From: Sphingomonadales bacterium
Lineage (GTDB): Bacteria; Pseudomonadota; Alphaproteobacteria; Sphingomonadales; Sphingomonadaceae
NCBI GenBank assembly: GCA_017309275.1
Contig: JAFKLT010000035.1
Span: forward strand, 62,001-126,000
Reading direction: 5' to 3'
Length of the DNA stretch: 64,000 nucleotides
How positions within the stretch are numbered: the stretch's first letter is position 1; each line of letters opens with the position of its first letter. The notes below the pieces were generated by a model that ran no database searches, had not been told where the DNA came from, and saw only the letters and a list, made by a program, of their open reading frames with translations. Below, piece after piece: positions 34,153-43,881 of this stretch. The position numbers and the translations under genes were made by a program.

Positions 34153-37100
34153 ATGCATATGACCTTCCCCGATGCGGCGCGCGGCGCCGCGGCGGCCGCT
34201 CGTCCCAGCTCGGTCGCGCCAGCTTCCCGGCGCCTGCTCGATGCCGCTCAGGCGCTTCAGCCTCTGCTCGAGGCGGGCCACCCCTTTTCCACGGCCCAGC
34301 TGCGCGAGGCGATGGCACGCGCCTTTGGCGCGAGCGATGCTGCCGGTGCGTGGGACTGGAAGGCGGCTTATGATGCGTGCGAGGCGGCGCAGATCCTGCT
34401 GCTTCGCCGCTACGGCGGCGCGCTTGCGACGCAAAACCGCTCGCCGCAACGCGTGCTTGCGATGTGGGAGCGACTTGCCGCGCGCATTCCCACCCAGACG
34501 CGCCGCTCAGAGGAAGGCCAGTCACTCCAGCAATTCTCGACGCCTTTGCCGCTCGCCTTTGTGGCGGCGCACGCGGCCTCGATCCATGCCGGAGACCGCG
34601 TGCTCGAACCCTCGGCCGGGACAGGCATGCTCGCGATCCACGCCGAACTTGCGGGGGCGAGCCTCGCGCTCAACGAGTTGGCCGACGGTCGCGCCGAGCT
34701 TCTCGAGCTACTGTTTCCCGCCGTGCCAATCACGCGTCATGATGGCGCGTCGATCGACGACCGCCTCGACGCTTCTTTCGTCCCCGACGTCGTCCTCATG
34801 AACCCGCCCTTCTCCGCCACGGCGCACGTCGACCGCCCGATGCGAGGCACTGCACTTCGCCATATCGCCTCCGCGCTCGCGCGGCTCCGCGACGGCGGTC
34901 GGCTGGTCGCGATCATGGGGGCGAATTGCGCACCCGATGCCGCGGCCTTCCGCGCGGGGTTCGTCGGGTTACAGGAGCGGGCGACGATCCTGTTCTCCGC
35001 CGCGATCGCTGGAAAAGTCTACGCCAAGCACGGCACCACGACCGCGACGCGACTGCTTGTTATCGACAAGGTACCCGTGGCCGATCCATCGATGCTGCCG
35101 GCGAGCCATGGCGAAGCGCCCGACCTGGCGACGCTTCTTGCCTGGGTGACCAGCCATGTTCCGCCGCGGCCTGCCCCGCCGCCCCCTGCGCCAACAGCGG
35201 CAATGCCATTCATGCGCGACGCAGCGGCTTCTCGGGGGCCTCTTGCCAGGGGAGCCACGCGTCCGGAGAAGACCGCGCGCGTCGCTTCGGGCGAGCTTGT
35301 CTATGAGACGATCGAGTGGTCACCGCCCGTCGGACAACTTGGCGAGGCGATCTACGAGCCCTATGCGCTCCAGTCCTTGCGCATTGCGGGGGCGTCTCCC
35401 CATCCGACCGCGCTCGTCCAGTCGGCGGCGATGGCGTCGGTCGCGCCGCCGCGCCCTTCCTATCGGCCGCATCTTCCCGAAAATCTCGTTAGCGACGGCC
35501 TCCTGTCCGACGCGCAGCTGGAATCGGTCATCTACGCCGGCGAGGCCCATGCCGGTCATTTGTCGGGCGCCTGGACGGTCGACGAGACCGCGGATGTCGT
35601 GAGTGCGGCGAGCGACGATAATGAGGCAGCGGTCCAGTTCCGGCGCGGCTGGTTCCTTGGCGACGGCACCGGCGCCGGCAAGGGCCGACAGGTCGCGGGG
35701 ATCATTCTCGACAACTGGTTGAAGGGCCGGCGCCGCGCGCTCTGGATCTCGAAGTCGGACAAGCTGCTCGAGGACGCGCAGCGCGACTGGTCGGCGCTCG
35801 GGCAGGAGCGCCTGCTCGTCACGTCGCTGTCGCGCTTCCGCCAGGGTACGCCGGTCCGGCTTGCCGAAGGCATCCTCTTCACCACCTATGCGACGCTTCG
35901 CTCGCAGGGCCGCGAGGGCAAGGCGAGCCGCATCGAGCAGATCGCCGAATGGCTCGGGCCTGACTTCGACGGCGCGATCATTTTCGATGAAGCCCATGCG
36001 ATGGCCAATGCGGCGGGTGGAAAGGGCGAGCGCGGCGACCAGAAACCGTCGCAGCAGGGGCGAGCGGGATTGCGACTTCAGCACGCGCTTCCCGACGCGC
36101 GCATCGTCTATGTCTCCGCGACAGGGGCGACGACGGTGCAGAACCTCGCCTATGCGCAGCGGCTCGGCCTGTGGGGCGGGAACGACTTTCCGTTCGCTTC
36201 GCGCAGCGAGTTCGTCGCCGCGATCGAGCAGGGCGGCGTGGCGGCAATGGAGGTGCTCGCGCGCGACCTCAAGGCGCTCGGCCTCTACGCGTCACGGTCG
36301 CTGTCGTTCGATGGGGTCGAATATGAGCTGCTCGAACATAAGCTCACCGACGAGCAGCGACGCATCTACGACAGCTATGCCGGTGCCTTCCAGGTCATCC
36401 ACAACAATCTCGCCGCGGCGATGGAGGCGGCGGGGGTGACGAGCGCCGAGCATGGCACGCTCAATGCGCAGGCGAAATCGGCGGCGCGATCGGCATTCGA
36501 GAGCACCAAGCAGCGCTTCTTCAACCATCTCATCACCGCGATGCAGACCCCGAGCGCCATCGCAAGCATCGCTCGCGACATTGAGGCGGGCCATGCGGCC
36601 GTCGTCCAGATCGTCTCGACTGGGGAAGCGTTGCAGGAGCGCCGGCTCGCCGAGATCCCGGTGGAGGATTGGGGCGACGTGTCGGTCGACATCACCCCGC
36701 GCGAATATGTGCTCGATTATCTCGCGCACGGCTTTCCGGTCCAATTGTTCGAACCCTGCACCGACGGCGAGGGCAATCTTGCGTCGCGGCCCGCTTATGA
36801 CGAGGCCGGCAATCAGATCGTCAGCCGCGAGGCGTGCCGGCGGCGCGACGCGATGATCGAGAAGCTCGCCGCGTTGCCGCCGGTGCCGGGCGCGCTCGAT
36901 CAGATCGTCCAGCATTTCGGGACCGAGACGGTCGCCGAGGTGACGGGGCGCTCGCGTCGCATTGTCCCGCGGACGGGCGACGACGGAGATGTGCGTTTTG
37001 CGGTCGAGACCCGCCCCGGCAGTGCGAACATTGGCGAGACCCACGCCTTCATGGACGACGAGAAGCGCATCCTTGTCTTCTCGGAGGCCGGGGGAACGGG

Positions 37101-38505
37101 CCGCTCCTATCATGCCGATCTCGGCGCCAAGAACCAGCGGCGGCGCATTCACTATCTGCTCGAGGCAGGATGGAAAGCGGATGCCGCGATCCAGGGCTTC
37201 GGGCGGACAAATCGAACGAACCAGAAGCAGCCACCGATGTTTCGTCCGGTGTCGACCGACGTCAAGGCGCAGAAGCGCTTCATATCGACGATCGCGCGGC
37301 GGCTCGATTCGATGGGGGCGATCACGCGCGGCCAGCGCCAGACGGGCGGGCAGAATATGTTCCGGCCCGAGGACAATCTGGAATCCTTCTATGCCCGCGA
37401 TGCGCTGCGCCAACTCTATCTTCTGATCGTGAATGCCAAGGTCGAGGGCTGTTCGCTGCTGACGTTCGAAAGTGCGACGGGGCTGTCGTTGCTCGATATC
37501 GATGGCTGCCTGCGCGAGGAACTGCCGCCGATCACCACCTTCCTCAATCGCATGCTTGCCCTCACGATCGACCTCCAGAACATCCTGTTCGAGGCCTTCG
37601 AGGGTCTGCTCGTGCATCGCATCGAGGCGGCGGTTGCTGCGGGAACCTATGAGATCGGCCTCGAAACCCTGCGCGCCGAGAGCTTCGCGGTGAACGCACG
37701 GCAGACGATCTACACCCATCCCGGCACCGGGGCGGCGACGCAGCTTCTGACGATCGAGCGCAAGGAGCGGGTGCTGCCGCTCGATCTTGACGATGCACTG
37801 GCGCTCGTCCGCGAACGCGGCGGCGAACTGCTTGTGAACCAGCGCTCGCAGCGTGCTGCGGTGAAGCTCGGGGCGCGCAGCGTGATCGATGACGATGGCG
37901 CAATCCACCGCCGCGTGCGGCTCCATCGGCCCCTCGACGCCAGCCACATGCTGCTCGCCGATTTCGTCATGAGCCATTGGCAGCCTGCCGACCGCGATCA
38001 GTTCGCCGATGTCTGGAAGGCCGAACTGGCGGACATTCCGGATTACGAGACGTCGACCCTGCACATGGCGTCGGGCTTGCTGCTGCCGATCTGGCGGCTG
38101 CTGCCAAAGGAATCGTCGCGCGTCTACCGGCTCCAGACCGACGAGGGCGAACGCATCATCGGGCGCAAGGTCTCGCCGGGCTGGGTGGCATCGGTGATCC
38201 GCGACACGCCGTGCGACCTCCCAAAAGACGAAGCGTGGCAACTTCTGCAAAAGGGCGAGGCTGTCTTGCACCTTGCGGAAGGCCAGATGCTGCGCCGCGT
38301 TCGCGCCATGAACGACTGGCGGATCGAGCTGTCCGGCTTCAACGATCTTGGTGTTGACCGGCTGAAGGCATTTGGCTTGATTTCCGAAATCGTCTCGTGG
38401 CAACTGAAGCTCTACGTGCCGGCAGGGGCTGCTGGCGCCGACGTGTTCGCGCGGCTGGTTGATCGATTTCCGATCCAGCGGATCGCGGATCGCAAGGCCG
38501 CCTGA
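34153..38505 (+). CDS. Strawberry-notch-type methylase/helicase
   Basis: 1450 residues. The N-terminal methyltransferase-like domain has motif I VLEPSAGTGMLA (about residue 152) and NPPF (about 216). The central strawberry-notch DEAH helicase domain has Walker A GTGAGKGR (about 505), Walker B IIFDEAHAM (about 612) and VSATGATTV. The helicase C domain has VFSEAGGTGRSYHADLGAKNQ and GFGRTNRTNQ. Mobile elements carry this architecture, perhaps for anti-restriction or element maintenance. The NPPF motif suggests N6-adenine or similar methylation. ATG 34153 or 34159 could start it. The toprim gene follows 12 bases after. Confidence 0.92.
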   Translation: MHMTFPDAARGAAAAARPSSVAPASRRLLDAAQALQPLLEAGHPFSTAQLREAMARAFGASDAAGAWDWKAAYDACEAAQILLLRRYGGALATQNRSPQRVLAMWERLAARIPTQTRRSEEGQSLQQFSTPLPLAFVAAHAASIHAGDRVLEPSAGTGMLAIHAELAGASLALNELADGRAELLELLFPAVPITRHDGASIDDRLDASFVPDVVLMNPPFSATAHVDRPMRGTALRHIASALARLRDGGRLVAIMGANCAPDAAAFRAGFVGLQERATILFSAAIAGKVYAKHGTTTATRLLVIDKVPVADPSMLPASHGEAPDLATLLAWVTSHVPPRPAPPPPAPTAAMPFMRDAAASRGPLARGATRPEKTARVASGELVYETIEWSPPVGQLGEAIYEPYALQSLRIAGASPHPTALVQSAAMASVAPPRPSYRPHLPENLVSDGLLSDAQLESVIYAGEAHAGHLSGAWTVDETADVVSAASDDNEAAVQFRRGWFLGDGTGAGKGRQVAGIILDNWLKGRRRALWISKSDKLLEDAQRDWSALGQERLLVTSLSRFRQGTPVRLAEGILFTTYATLRSQGREGKASRIEQIAEWLGPDFDGAIIFDEAHAMANAAGGKGERGDQKPSQQGRAGLRLQHALPDARIVYVSATGATTVQNLAYAQRLGLWGGNDFPFASRSEFVAAIEQGGVAAMEVLARDLKALGLYASRSLSFDGVEYELLEHKLTDEQRRIYDSYAGAFQVIHNNLAAAMEAAGVTSAEHGTLNAQAKSAARSAFESTKQRFFNHLITAMQTPSAIASIARDIEAGHAAVVQIVSTGEALQERRLAEIPVEDWGDVSVDITPREYVLDYLAHGFPVQLFEPCTDGEGNLASRPAYDEAGNQIVSREACRRRDAMIEKLAALPPVPGALDQIVQHFGTETVAEVTGRSRRIVPRTGDDGDVRFAVETRPGSANIGETHAFMDDEKRILVFSEAGGTGRSYHADLGAKNQRRRIHYLLEAGWKADAAIQGFGRTNRTNQKQPPMFRPVSTDVKAQKRFISTIARRLDSMGAITRGQRQTGGQNMFRPEDNLESFYARDALRQLYLLIVNAKVEGCSLLTFESATGLSLLDIDGCLREELPPITTFLNRMLALTIDLQNILFEAFEGLLVHRIEAAVAAGTYEIGLETLRAESFAVNARQTIYTHPGTGAATQLLTIERKERVLPLDLDDALALVRERGGELLVNQRSQRAAVKLGARSVIDDDGAIHRRVRLHRPLDASHMLLADFVMSHWQPADRDQFADVWKAELADIPDYETSTLHMASGLLLPIWRLLPKESSRVYRLQTDEGERIIGRKVSPGWVASVIRDTPCDLPKDEAWQLLQKGEAVLHLAEGQMLRRVRAMNDWRIELSGFNDLGVDRLKAFGLISEIVSWQLKLYVPAGAAGADVFARLVDRFPIQRIADRKAA

Positions 38506-38517
38506 AGGAGCCCCGCT

Positions 38518-39564
38518 ATGGAAAGTCCGGTCCGTGAACTTGCGCGTCGTCTCGGTGAAAATGCCGAGGCGGCGTGCCGCCAATACCTCTCGAACGGTCG
38601 CCGCGAAGGCCATTATTGGATGGTCGGCGATAAGGGCAATGCGCTTGGGCGCAGTCTTTATGTGCGTCTCGCCGATGGCGATGGTCGCCGCACGGCGGGC
38701 AAATGGACTGACGCCGCGACTGGCGATCATGGTGACCTGCTCGACATCATCGCCGCCAGCTGCGCGCATACGAACCTCGCTGAAACGCTCGCCGAGGCGC
38801 GGCGATTTCTGAGCTTGCCTCCATCCGACGCGGGCACGCAGGGGCCGCGTCCGCGTCCGCGCCGGGCGCCCGCTGGCAGCCCGGAGGCGGCAGCGCGGCT
38901 TTGGGCGGCGTCGAAGCCCATCGCTGGGACACCTGTGCGCACCTATCTGGCGGGCCGTGCGCTTCGGCACGTCGGCGATGTGCCCGCGCTGCGATGCCAC
39001 CCGCACTGCTATTATCGCCGGTCGGAGGAGGATGGCCCGTCGGTCAAGTCGGCCTATCCGGCGATGATCGCTGCGGTGACCGACCTCGGCGGCTCGCTCA
39101 TGGGCGTTCATCGCACATGGCTTGATCCGCACCAATCGACCAAGGCGCCCGTGGCTTATCCGCGGCGCGCGATGGGGCATTTGTTGGGTCATGGCGTCCG
39201 CTTCGGGCTCTCGGGCGAGGTCATGGCATTCGGTGAGGGCATCGAAACCATGCTCTCGCTGCGCGAAATCGCCCCGGCACTACCGCTCATCGCCGGGCTG
39301 TCGGCCGCCCATCTCGCGGCGCTGGAATTTCCTGCGCCGCTTCGCCGCCTCTATGTTGCCCGCGAACGGGATGCAGCGGGACGCGCTGCATTCGCCGCTC
39401 TTGCCGAGCGAGCCGTCCAGCTAGGGATCGATATCCTGCCGCTCGATCCGGCGCTGGACGATCTGAACAGCGATCTTATGCAGATGGGCCATTCGCAGCT
39501 CGTCGCTTCGATCGCCCCGCAGATGCACGTCGTCGATGCCGAGCGGATGCTCGATGCAGCCTGA
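38518..39564 (+). CDS. Toprim-domain (primase-like) protein
   Basis: 348 residues. The N-terminal zinc-ribbon-like or CHC2-type region is degenerate (residues 1-100), then a toprim domain (GEVMAFGEGIETMLSLREIAPALPLIAGLSAAHLAAL with the catalytic Glu, and VARERDAAGRAA with acidic residues). It follows the strawberry-notch gene by 12 bases, a pairing common in proteobacterial integrative elements, and may prime or unwind DNA during transfer. Confidence 0.86.
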   Translation: MESPVRELARRLGENAEAACRQYLSNGRREGHYWMVGDKGNALGRSLYVRLADGDGRRTAGKWTDAATGDHGDLLDIIAASCAHTNLAETLAEARRFLSLPPSDAGTQGPRPRPRRAPAGSPEAAARLWAASKPIAGTPVRTYLAGRALRHVGDVPALRCHPHCYYRRSEEDGPSVKSAYPAMIAAVTDLGGSLMGVHRTWLDPHQSTKAPVAYPRRAMGHLLGHGVRFGLSGEVMAFGEGIETMLSLREIAPALPLIAGLSAAHLAALEFPAPLRRLYVARERDAAGRAAFAALAERAVQLGIDILPLDPALDDLNSDLMQMGHSQLVASIAPQMHVVDAERMLDAA

Positions 39565-40002
39565 TCGCGCCTGGCGCCAGCGGCGCAACGCCTCCAGCAG
39601 CGCGGCGGCGAATTGGGACGTCGCAATCGCGCGCGCCATCCTCATGATGCCCGAAATCCCATAGTTGTTTCGGAAAGCGGTGTGTCACCTCGCCGCGGGG
39701 ATCGGATCAAGCCGGTCCGGGAAGGGGAAGCCCGATCAGCCTGTTCTCGGGAGGCCGCGCCTCGGCCTTCGCTGGAGGGCGACTGCGGCAGCGTGCGCGG
39801 GCCGTGCAATGGCTCTGCTCGCGGCTATTTTCCGCCGGGGCTGGCGCCCCTTTGCATCGCGAAACAAAATAGCCGCGAGCCCGCCATCCTTCGCTGGCGC
39901 TTCGGCCGCGCGGGGTGCCGCGCGGTGCGAACCCGCACCCGCCGCCGCCGAGGCGTCGCCGCGAAGGCCGCGAGAGGCGCGGCCCCAGACAAGAGAAATG
40001 AC
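39565..40002. other. Non-coding GC-rich gap
   Basis: 438 bases with no convincing gene. The longer open frames here are alanine/arginine-rich read-throughs with no start site or family match. AGAGAAATGAC just before 40003 serves as the leader of the DUF2493 gene. No transfer origin could be recognised by eye. Confidence 0.5.
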
Positions 40003-40941
40003 ATGATCGACCTGTCAGACCTTCCCGAACGCGGCGAACCGCAGCAACCCGGCGCCAGCGCCTACCTCCTCCAGGAAATGCAGCTTTACGGTCATAGGCC
40101 CTATGAGGACGAACCCGACGCACGGCCGCTTCCAGACGACCGGCTCGCTGGCGGCGCCGTCGCCGATATCTTCGACGCATTGGCGGGCTGCCTGGTCGAT
40201 ACCCGCATCGAGCCCGATCTTGAAGATCTGCTCTGGGGCATCGTCAATATCTTTCACCGCGCCGGCGAACGGATCGAGCGCGAGCTCGACCGCAACGAAC
40301 AGGCGCAGCGCGAACTCCAGCGCGAGCAGGATGGAAGCGAAATTCGCTCGGTCGAACTCGAGCGCGCGATCGCCGAGGGCATCACGATGATCGAGCGGCG
40401 CGACACGATGGAATTTTTCCGCGAATGCGCCGCCGAGCAGTTCCGCATCCATGCCCGCAAGGCCTGGACCCCGCGCACTGGGTCGCGCGTCCGTCACAAG
40501 ACGATGACCGCGGCGATGATCGACAGCCGCGACTTCATGGACAAACGCCTCCGCGAAAAGGCCCAGGCCCTGATCCCCGAGGGAACGCGCATCGCCTTCA
40601 GCGGCGGACCGGCGTGCAACGATCACCGCCACATCTGGTCGGCGCTCGACAAGGTTCATGCGCGTCATGCCGACATGGTGCTGATGCATGGTGCGACGCC
40701 AACCGGCGCCGAGCGCGCTGCGGCCTGCTGGGCCGATGCGCGCGGCGTGCCGCAGGTAGCGTTCCGGCCCGACTGGAACCGGCACAAGAAAGCGGCGCCG
40801 TTCAAGCGCAACGAGCGGCTGATCGATGCGATGCCCGCCGGGCTGGTCGTCTTTTCGGGCACCGGCATCCAGGACAATCTTGTCGACAAGGCGCGGGCGT
40901 TCGGCATTCCGGTCTGGGATTTTCGGCTCAAGGAAGCCTGA
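40003..40941 (+). CDS. DUF2493-domain protein
   Basis: 312 residues. The first half (residues 1-170) is helical with a long coiled stretch (ERIERELDRNEQAQRELQREQ). The C-terminal DUF2493 domain (IAFSGGPACNDHRHIWSALDKVHARHADMVLMHGATPTGAERAAACWADARGV in order) is a Rossmann-like SLOG-superfamily fold that may bind nucleotides or derivatives. Common next to toprim genes in integrative elements. It is the last backbone gene before the cargo region. Confidence 0.87.
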   Translation: MIDLSDLPERGEPQQPGASAYLLQEMQLYGHRPYEDEPDARPLPDDRLAGGAVADIFDALAGCLVDTRIEPDLEDLLWGIVNIFHRAGERIERELDRNEQAQRELQREQDGSEIRSVELERAIAEGITMIERRDTMEFFRECAAEQFRIHARKAWTPRTGSRVRHKTMTAAMIDSRDFMDKRLREKAQALIPEGTRIAFSGGPACNDHRHIWSALDKVHARHADMVLMHGATPTGAERAAACWADARGVPQVAFRPDWNRHKKAAPFKRNERLIDAMPAGLVVFSGTGIQDNLVDKARAFGIPVWDFRLKEA

Positions 40942-41003
40942 GTTGTCGATTTGGATCTGACGGCGCTTGCCATCCGGCGAGCAGGATTACAGGATGAAAA
41001 TCA

Positions 41004-41933
41004 ATGAAAACCGATCTCGATCATCTTCCGGCGAACAAGCAGCGCGAGCTCGAACGTGTGAAGGCGATCATCTTCGAAGAATTCGAGGATGCGATCGCGC
41101 TCGGCACCATGGGCTGGAAAAAGAAGGGTCGGATCGACAAGGTCATCCTCTACGGCAGCTATGCGCGCGGTGGCTGGGTCGACGAGCCGCACACCGCAAA
41201 GGGCTATCGTTCGGACTTCGATCTCCTGATCATCGTCAACGACAAGCGGTTGACCGACAAGATCGACTTCTGGTCGAAGCTCGACGACCGGCTGACCCGC
41301 GAGCTTGCGATCGACAAGACGCTGCACACGCCGGTCAACTTCATCGTCCACACGCTGCAGGAAGTGAACGATGGGCTGGCTCACGGCCGCTATTTCTTCA
41401 TGGACGTCGCGGGCGACGGGATCGCGCTCTACGAATATGACGACAAGGAATTGCACAAGCCGAAGCCCAAGACGCCCGAGCAGGCGCTGGCGATGGCGCA
41501 GGAATATTTCGACGAGTGGTTTCCGCTCGCCATGCAGCGGTTCGAGCTGTCCAAGATGGGCCGCGAAAAAGGGTTTCTGAAGCCCGCCGCGTTTGACCTC
41601 CATCAGAGCAGTGAGTTTCTCTATCATTGCGTGCTCTTGGTCTGCAATTTTTACACGCCCCACGTCCACAACCTGGGATTTTTGCGCACGCAAGCCGAGC
41701 GATTAAACATGCGGCTTGTCGATGTTTGGCCGCGCGAGGTGAAGGCAGACCGCGCGCGCTTCGAGAAGCTCAAGGAAGCCTATGTGAAGGCTCGCTACTC
41801 CAAACATTATCGAATCAGCGAAGAAGAATTGCTCTGGCTGGCTGGACGCGTGGAGGAGCTGGGCCGCGCCGTGCATGCCATCTGCTCTGAACGGATAGCG
41901 AACCTTGAAGAAGCTGTGCAGGCTCCGGAGTAG
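41004..41933 (+). CDS. MNT nucleotidyltransferase - HEPN fusion protein
   Basis: 309 residues. The N-terminal minimal nucleotidyltransferase has GSYARGGWVDE and SDFDLLIIV (metal aspartates), and a C-terminal HEPN-type domain follows. HEPN toxins usually carry an R-x4-6-H RNase motif; here RYSKH (about 268-272) fits a short variant. In separate-gene systems the MNT protein AMPylates and inactivates HEPN, so this single chain may be a self-regulated toxin-antitoxin. It starts 62 bases after the DUF2493 gene. Confidence 0.85.
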   Translation: MKTDLDHLPANKQRELERVKAIIFEEFEDAIALGTMGWKKKGRIDKVILYGSYARGGWVDEPHTAKGYRSDFDLLIIVNDKRLTDKIDFWSKLDDRLTRELAIDKTLHTPVNFIVHTLQEVNDGLAHGRYFFMDVAGDGIALYEYDDKELHKPKPKTPEQALAMAQEYFDEWFPLAMQRFELSKMGREKGFLKPAAFDLHQSSEFLYHCVLLVCNFYTPHVHNLGFLRTQAERLNMRLVDVWPREVKADRARFEKLKEAYVKARYSKHYRISEEELLWLAGRVEELGRAVHAICSERIANLEEAVQAPE

Positions 41934-41942
41934 ACCCGGCAC

Positions 41943-42830
41943 ATGCGCGTTCGTGACTTCTTCCTTCTCGTCGCCGTGTGCCTGATCTGGGCATTCAACA
42001 ATGTCCTGAGCAAGATTATAGTAACGGACTGGGCGGTCCCGCCGCTTTTCTATGCGGCGCTACGCTTTGCGGTCGTCGCGATGGTCATGTGGCCATGGTT
42101 GCTGCCGATGCCGCGGCCGGCATGGCGGATTGTTGCCATCGCCCTGTGCCTGGGCGGCGGAAGCTTTTCACTACTTTTCGTCGGTTTGCAGACTGTCTCA
42201 CCTTCTGAGGCCGCGATTATTCTGCAGCTCGGTGTCCCCTTTACCATGCTGCTCTCGGTGCTGGTGCTCGGCGAGCGTATCTACTAGCGCCGCGGACTGG
42301 GCATCGCGCTGACATTGGTCGGCGTGCTGATCGTGACCTGGCGGCCCGGTGGACTTTCGCTTTCGACGGGGCTCTGGTTCGTCGCCGCCAGCGCCTTCGC
42401 CGGCGCCGCTGGCGCGGTGCTGATGAAGCAGGTTGATGGCGTCAAACCGTTCCGCTTTCAGGCCTGGGTGGGACTGGTGTCGGCGACCGTTCTGACACTC
42501 GCTTCGATCTTGCTTGAAGACGGTCAATGGACGGCGGCGACGACCACTGGACGGCCGCTTGTCGCCGCTGTCGTATTCACGGCGCTGATCGTGTCGGTCG
42601 GTGCGCACTCCGTCTATTACCACCTCATCGACCGCTATGAAGCGAACTTGCTCGCACCGCTGACATTGATGACGCCGCTCGCGACGATCGGGCTCGGTGT
42701 GCTGATCACCCACGATCATTTCGATATGCGGATGGCTATCGGCGGCGGGCTGGCAATGCTCGGTGCGTTGATCGTGGCGCTGCGGCGCAAACCAGCGACG
42801 AAATTGCTTGTCGAACGGGAGCTGCGATAG
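41943..42830 (+). pseudogene. EamA/DMT-family transporter, interrupted by an in-frame stop
   Basis: The two frames 41943-42287 and 42288-42830 are in the same reading frame and together encode a full DMT transporter with ten membrane segments (VRDFFLLVAVCLIWAFNNVL ... VSPSEAAIILQLGVPFTMLLSVLVLGERIY, then RRGLGIALTLVGVLIVTW). The break is a single TAG at 42285-42287 at the point where family members have tryptophan before RR (GER..WRR), so a TGG-to-TAG change is the simplest cause. It starts nine bases after the MNT-HEPN gene. Unless suppressed, only the first half would be made. Confidence 0.85.
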
Positions 42831-43224
42831 TCGGGGAAATTCGATCCGCATCGCGCGTATGGTGAAGAGTTGCTGCGACGGTCGTTAACCGATGGCGGGG
42901 GGGGGGGGCGATGCAAGATACGTGTCAGAACTCTGGCTAAAGTGATTTTGTGTTGCGCCAATGCATCAGTCACGCGTAATTCCGTTACGGAATACTGATT
43001 TCGATGGCGTGCATTTTTTGCTGCTGTATGCGCCCCGATGCGACCCAAAAGGAGGGCTCCTCCATTCAACTTTGGCGGCCTTTTAGGCCGCCTTTTTTGT
43101 ATGTCGGCTTTGCGCCTGTTTGTCGCTGTCCAAGTGAAAGAAGCGCGGATCCGAAAGCGGTCATTCATGGACTCGGCCCAATTGGCTATTGGCTGGCACT
43201 CCGTTTCTCGGCAATTCTAGCGCG
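42831..43224. other. Non-coding region with poly-G tract and terminator-like hairpin
   Basis: 394 bases without a gene. It contains a run of twelve G at 42897-42908, a small palindrome ATTCCG-TTA-CGGAAT near 42980, and a terminator at 43074-43098. The region could hold a small RNA ending at that terminator, but no promoter could be assigned. Confidence 0.4.
43074..43098 (+). terminator. Rho-independent terminator
   Basis: Stem GGCGGCC (43074-43080) and GGCCGCC (43086-43092), loop TTTTA, then TTTTTT. It precedes the DUF2971 gene, and may end transcription from the transporter or from an unknown upstream RNA. Confidence 0.85.
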
Positions 43225-43881
43225 ATGCGCGTTTACCACTTCGTCAACTGCGAATACGGTCTCCAGGACATCGCCCGAAGGCGGTTGAAAGTCGCGACTC
43301 TCGCTGACGTGAATGACCCGTTCGAGATGCTTTCGTTGAACCTGAAAGATAGTGGTCTCCGCGCCACCTTGGGCAAGGCCCGAAAGGAATTCGGTGAGCG
43401 GCGGGGCATGCTGTGCTTCAGCCGAGGCTGGCGCAACCCGGTTCAGTGGAGCCACTATGCAGACCATCACCGCGGGTTGTGCCTGGGCTTCGACGTGCCT
43501 GACCGGCTGCTGCGGGATGTGCAGTACCGGAAGTCCCGCGCCGCCGTCGATGCCACCGTCATCGATGCGCCCGGGTTCGACATGGGATCATTCGTGCTGA
43601 AAGCGCTGGACGTGAAGTTTGTCCATTGGACCTACGAGGATGAAGTGCGCATGATCGTCGACCTCGAAACCTATGATGATGCGTGCCGGATCTGGTATCG
43701 CGGCTTCGATGGCGACCTAGTCCTGCGGGAGGTCATCGTAGGCGCCGACTGCCCCGCGACGCGCGCTCAGGTCGCAGAGGCGCTTGGCGATGGGGCGCGG
43801 GGGGTTGTAGCGCACAAGGCGCGCCTGGCATTCGGGACGTATCGCGTAGTTACGCAGCGGAGGGAGGATCTGTGGCAGTAA
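43225..43881 (+). CDS. DUF2971-family protein
   Basis: 218 residues from ATG 43225 (MRVYHFVNCEYGLQDIARRRLKVATLADVNDPFEML). The segments LCFSRGWRNPVQWSHYADHHRGLCLGFDVP and FVHWTYEDEVRMIVDL match DUF2971, a family often found near defence genes and of unknown activity. GCGCGATG provides the start. Its stop overlaps the next gene, whose GTG at 43872 sits before it; the two must be translated together. Confidence 0.85.
   Translation: MRVYHFVNCEYGLQDIARRRLKVATLADVNDPFEMLSLNLKDSGLRATLGKARKEFGERRGMLCFSRGWRNPVQWSHYADHHRGLCLGFDVPDRLLRDVQYRKSRAAVDATVIDAPGFDMGSFVLKALDVKFVHWTYEDEVRMIVDLETYDDACRIWYRGFDGDLVLREVIVGADCPATRAQVAEALGDGARGVVAHKARLAFGTYRVVTQRREDLWQ

Noticed and set aside
36292-39192. Minus-strand open frame of 966 codons opposite the strawberry-notch and toprim genes
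   Set aside because: It is a high-GC shadow: arginine- and alanine-rich, no domains, and fully opposite two well-supported genes.
39613-40002. In-frame N-terminal extension of the DUF2493 protein
   Set aside because: The extra 130 residues are Arg/Pro-rich, without similarity, and a better start follows at 40003.
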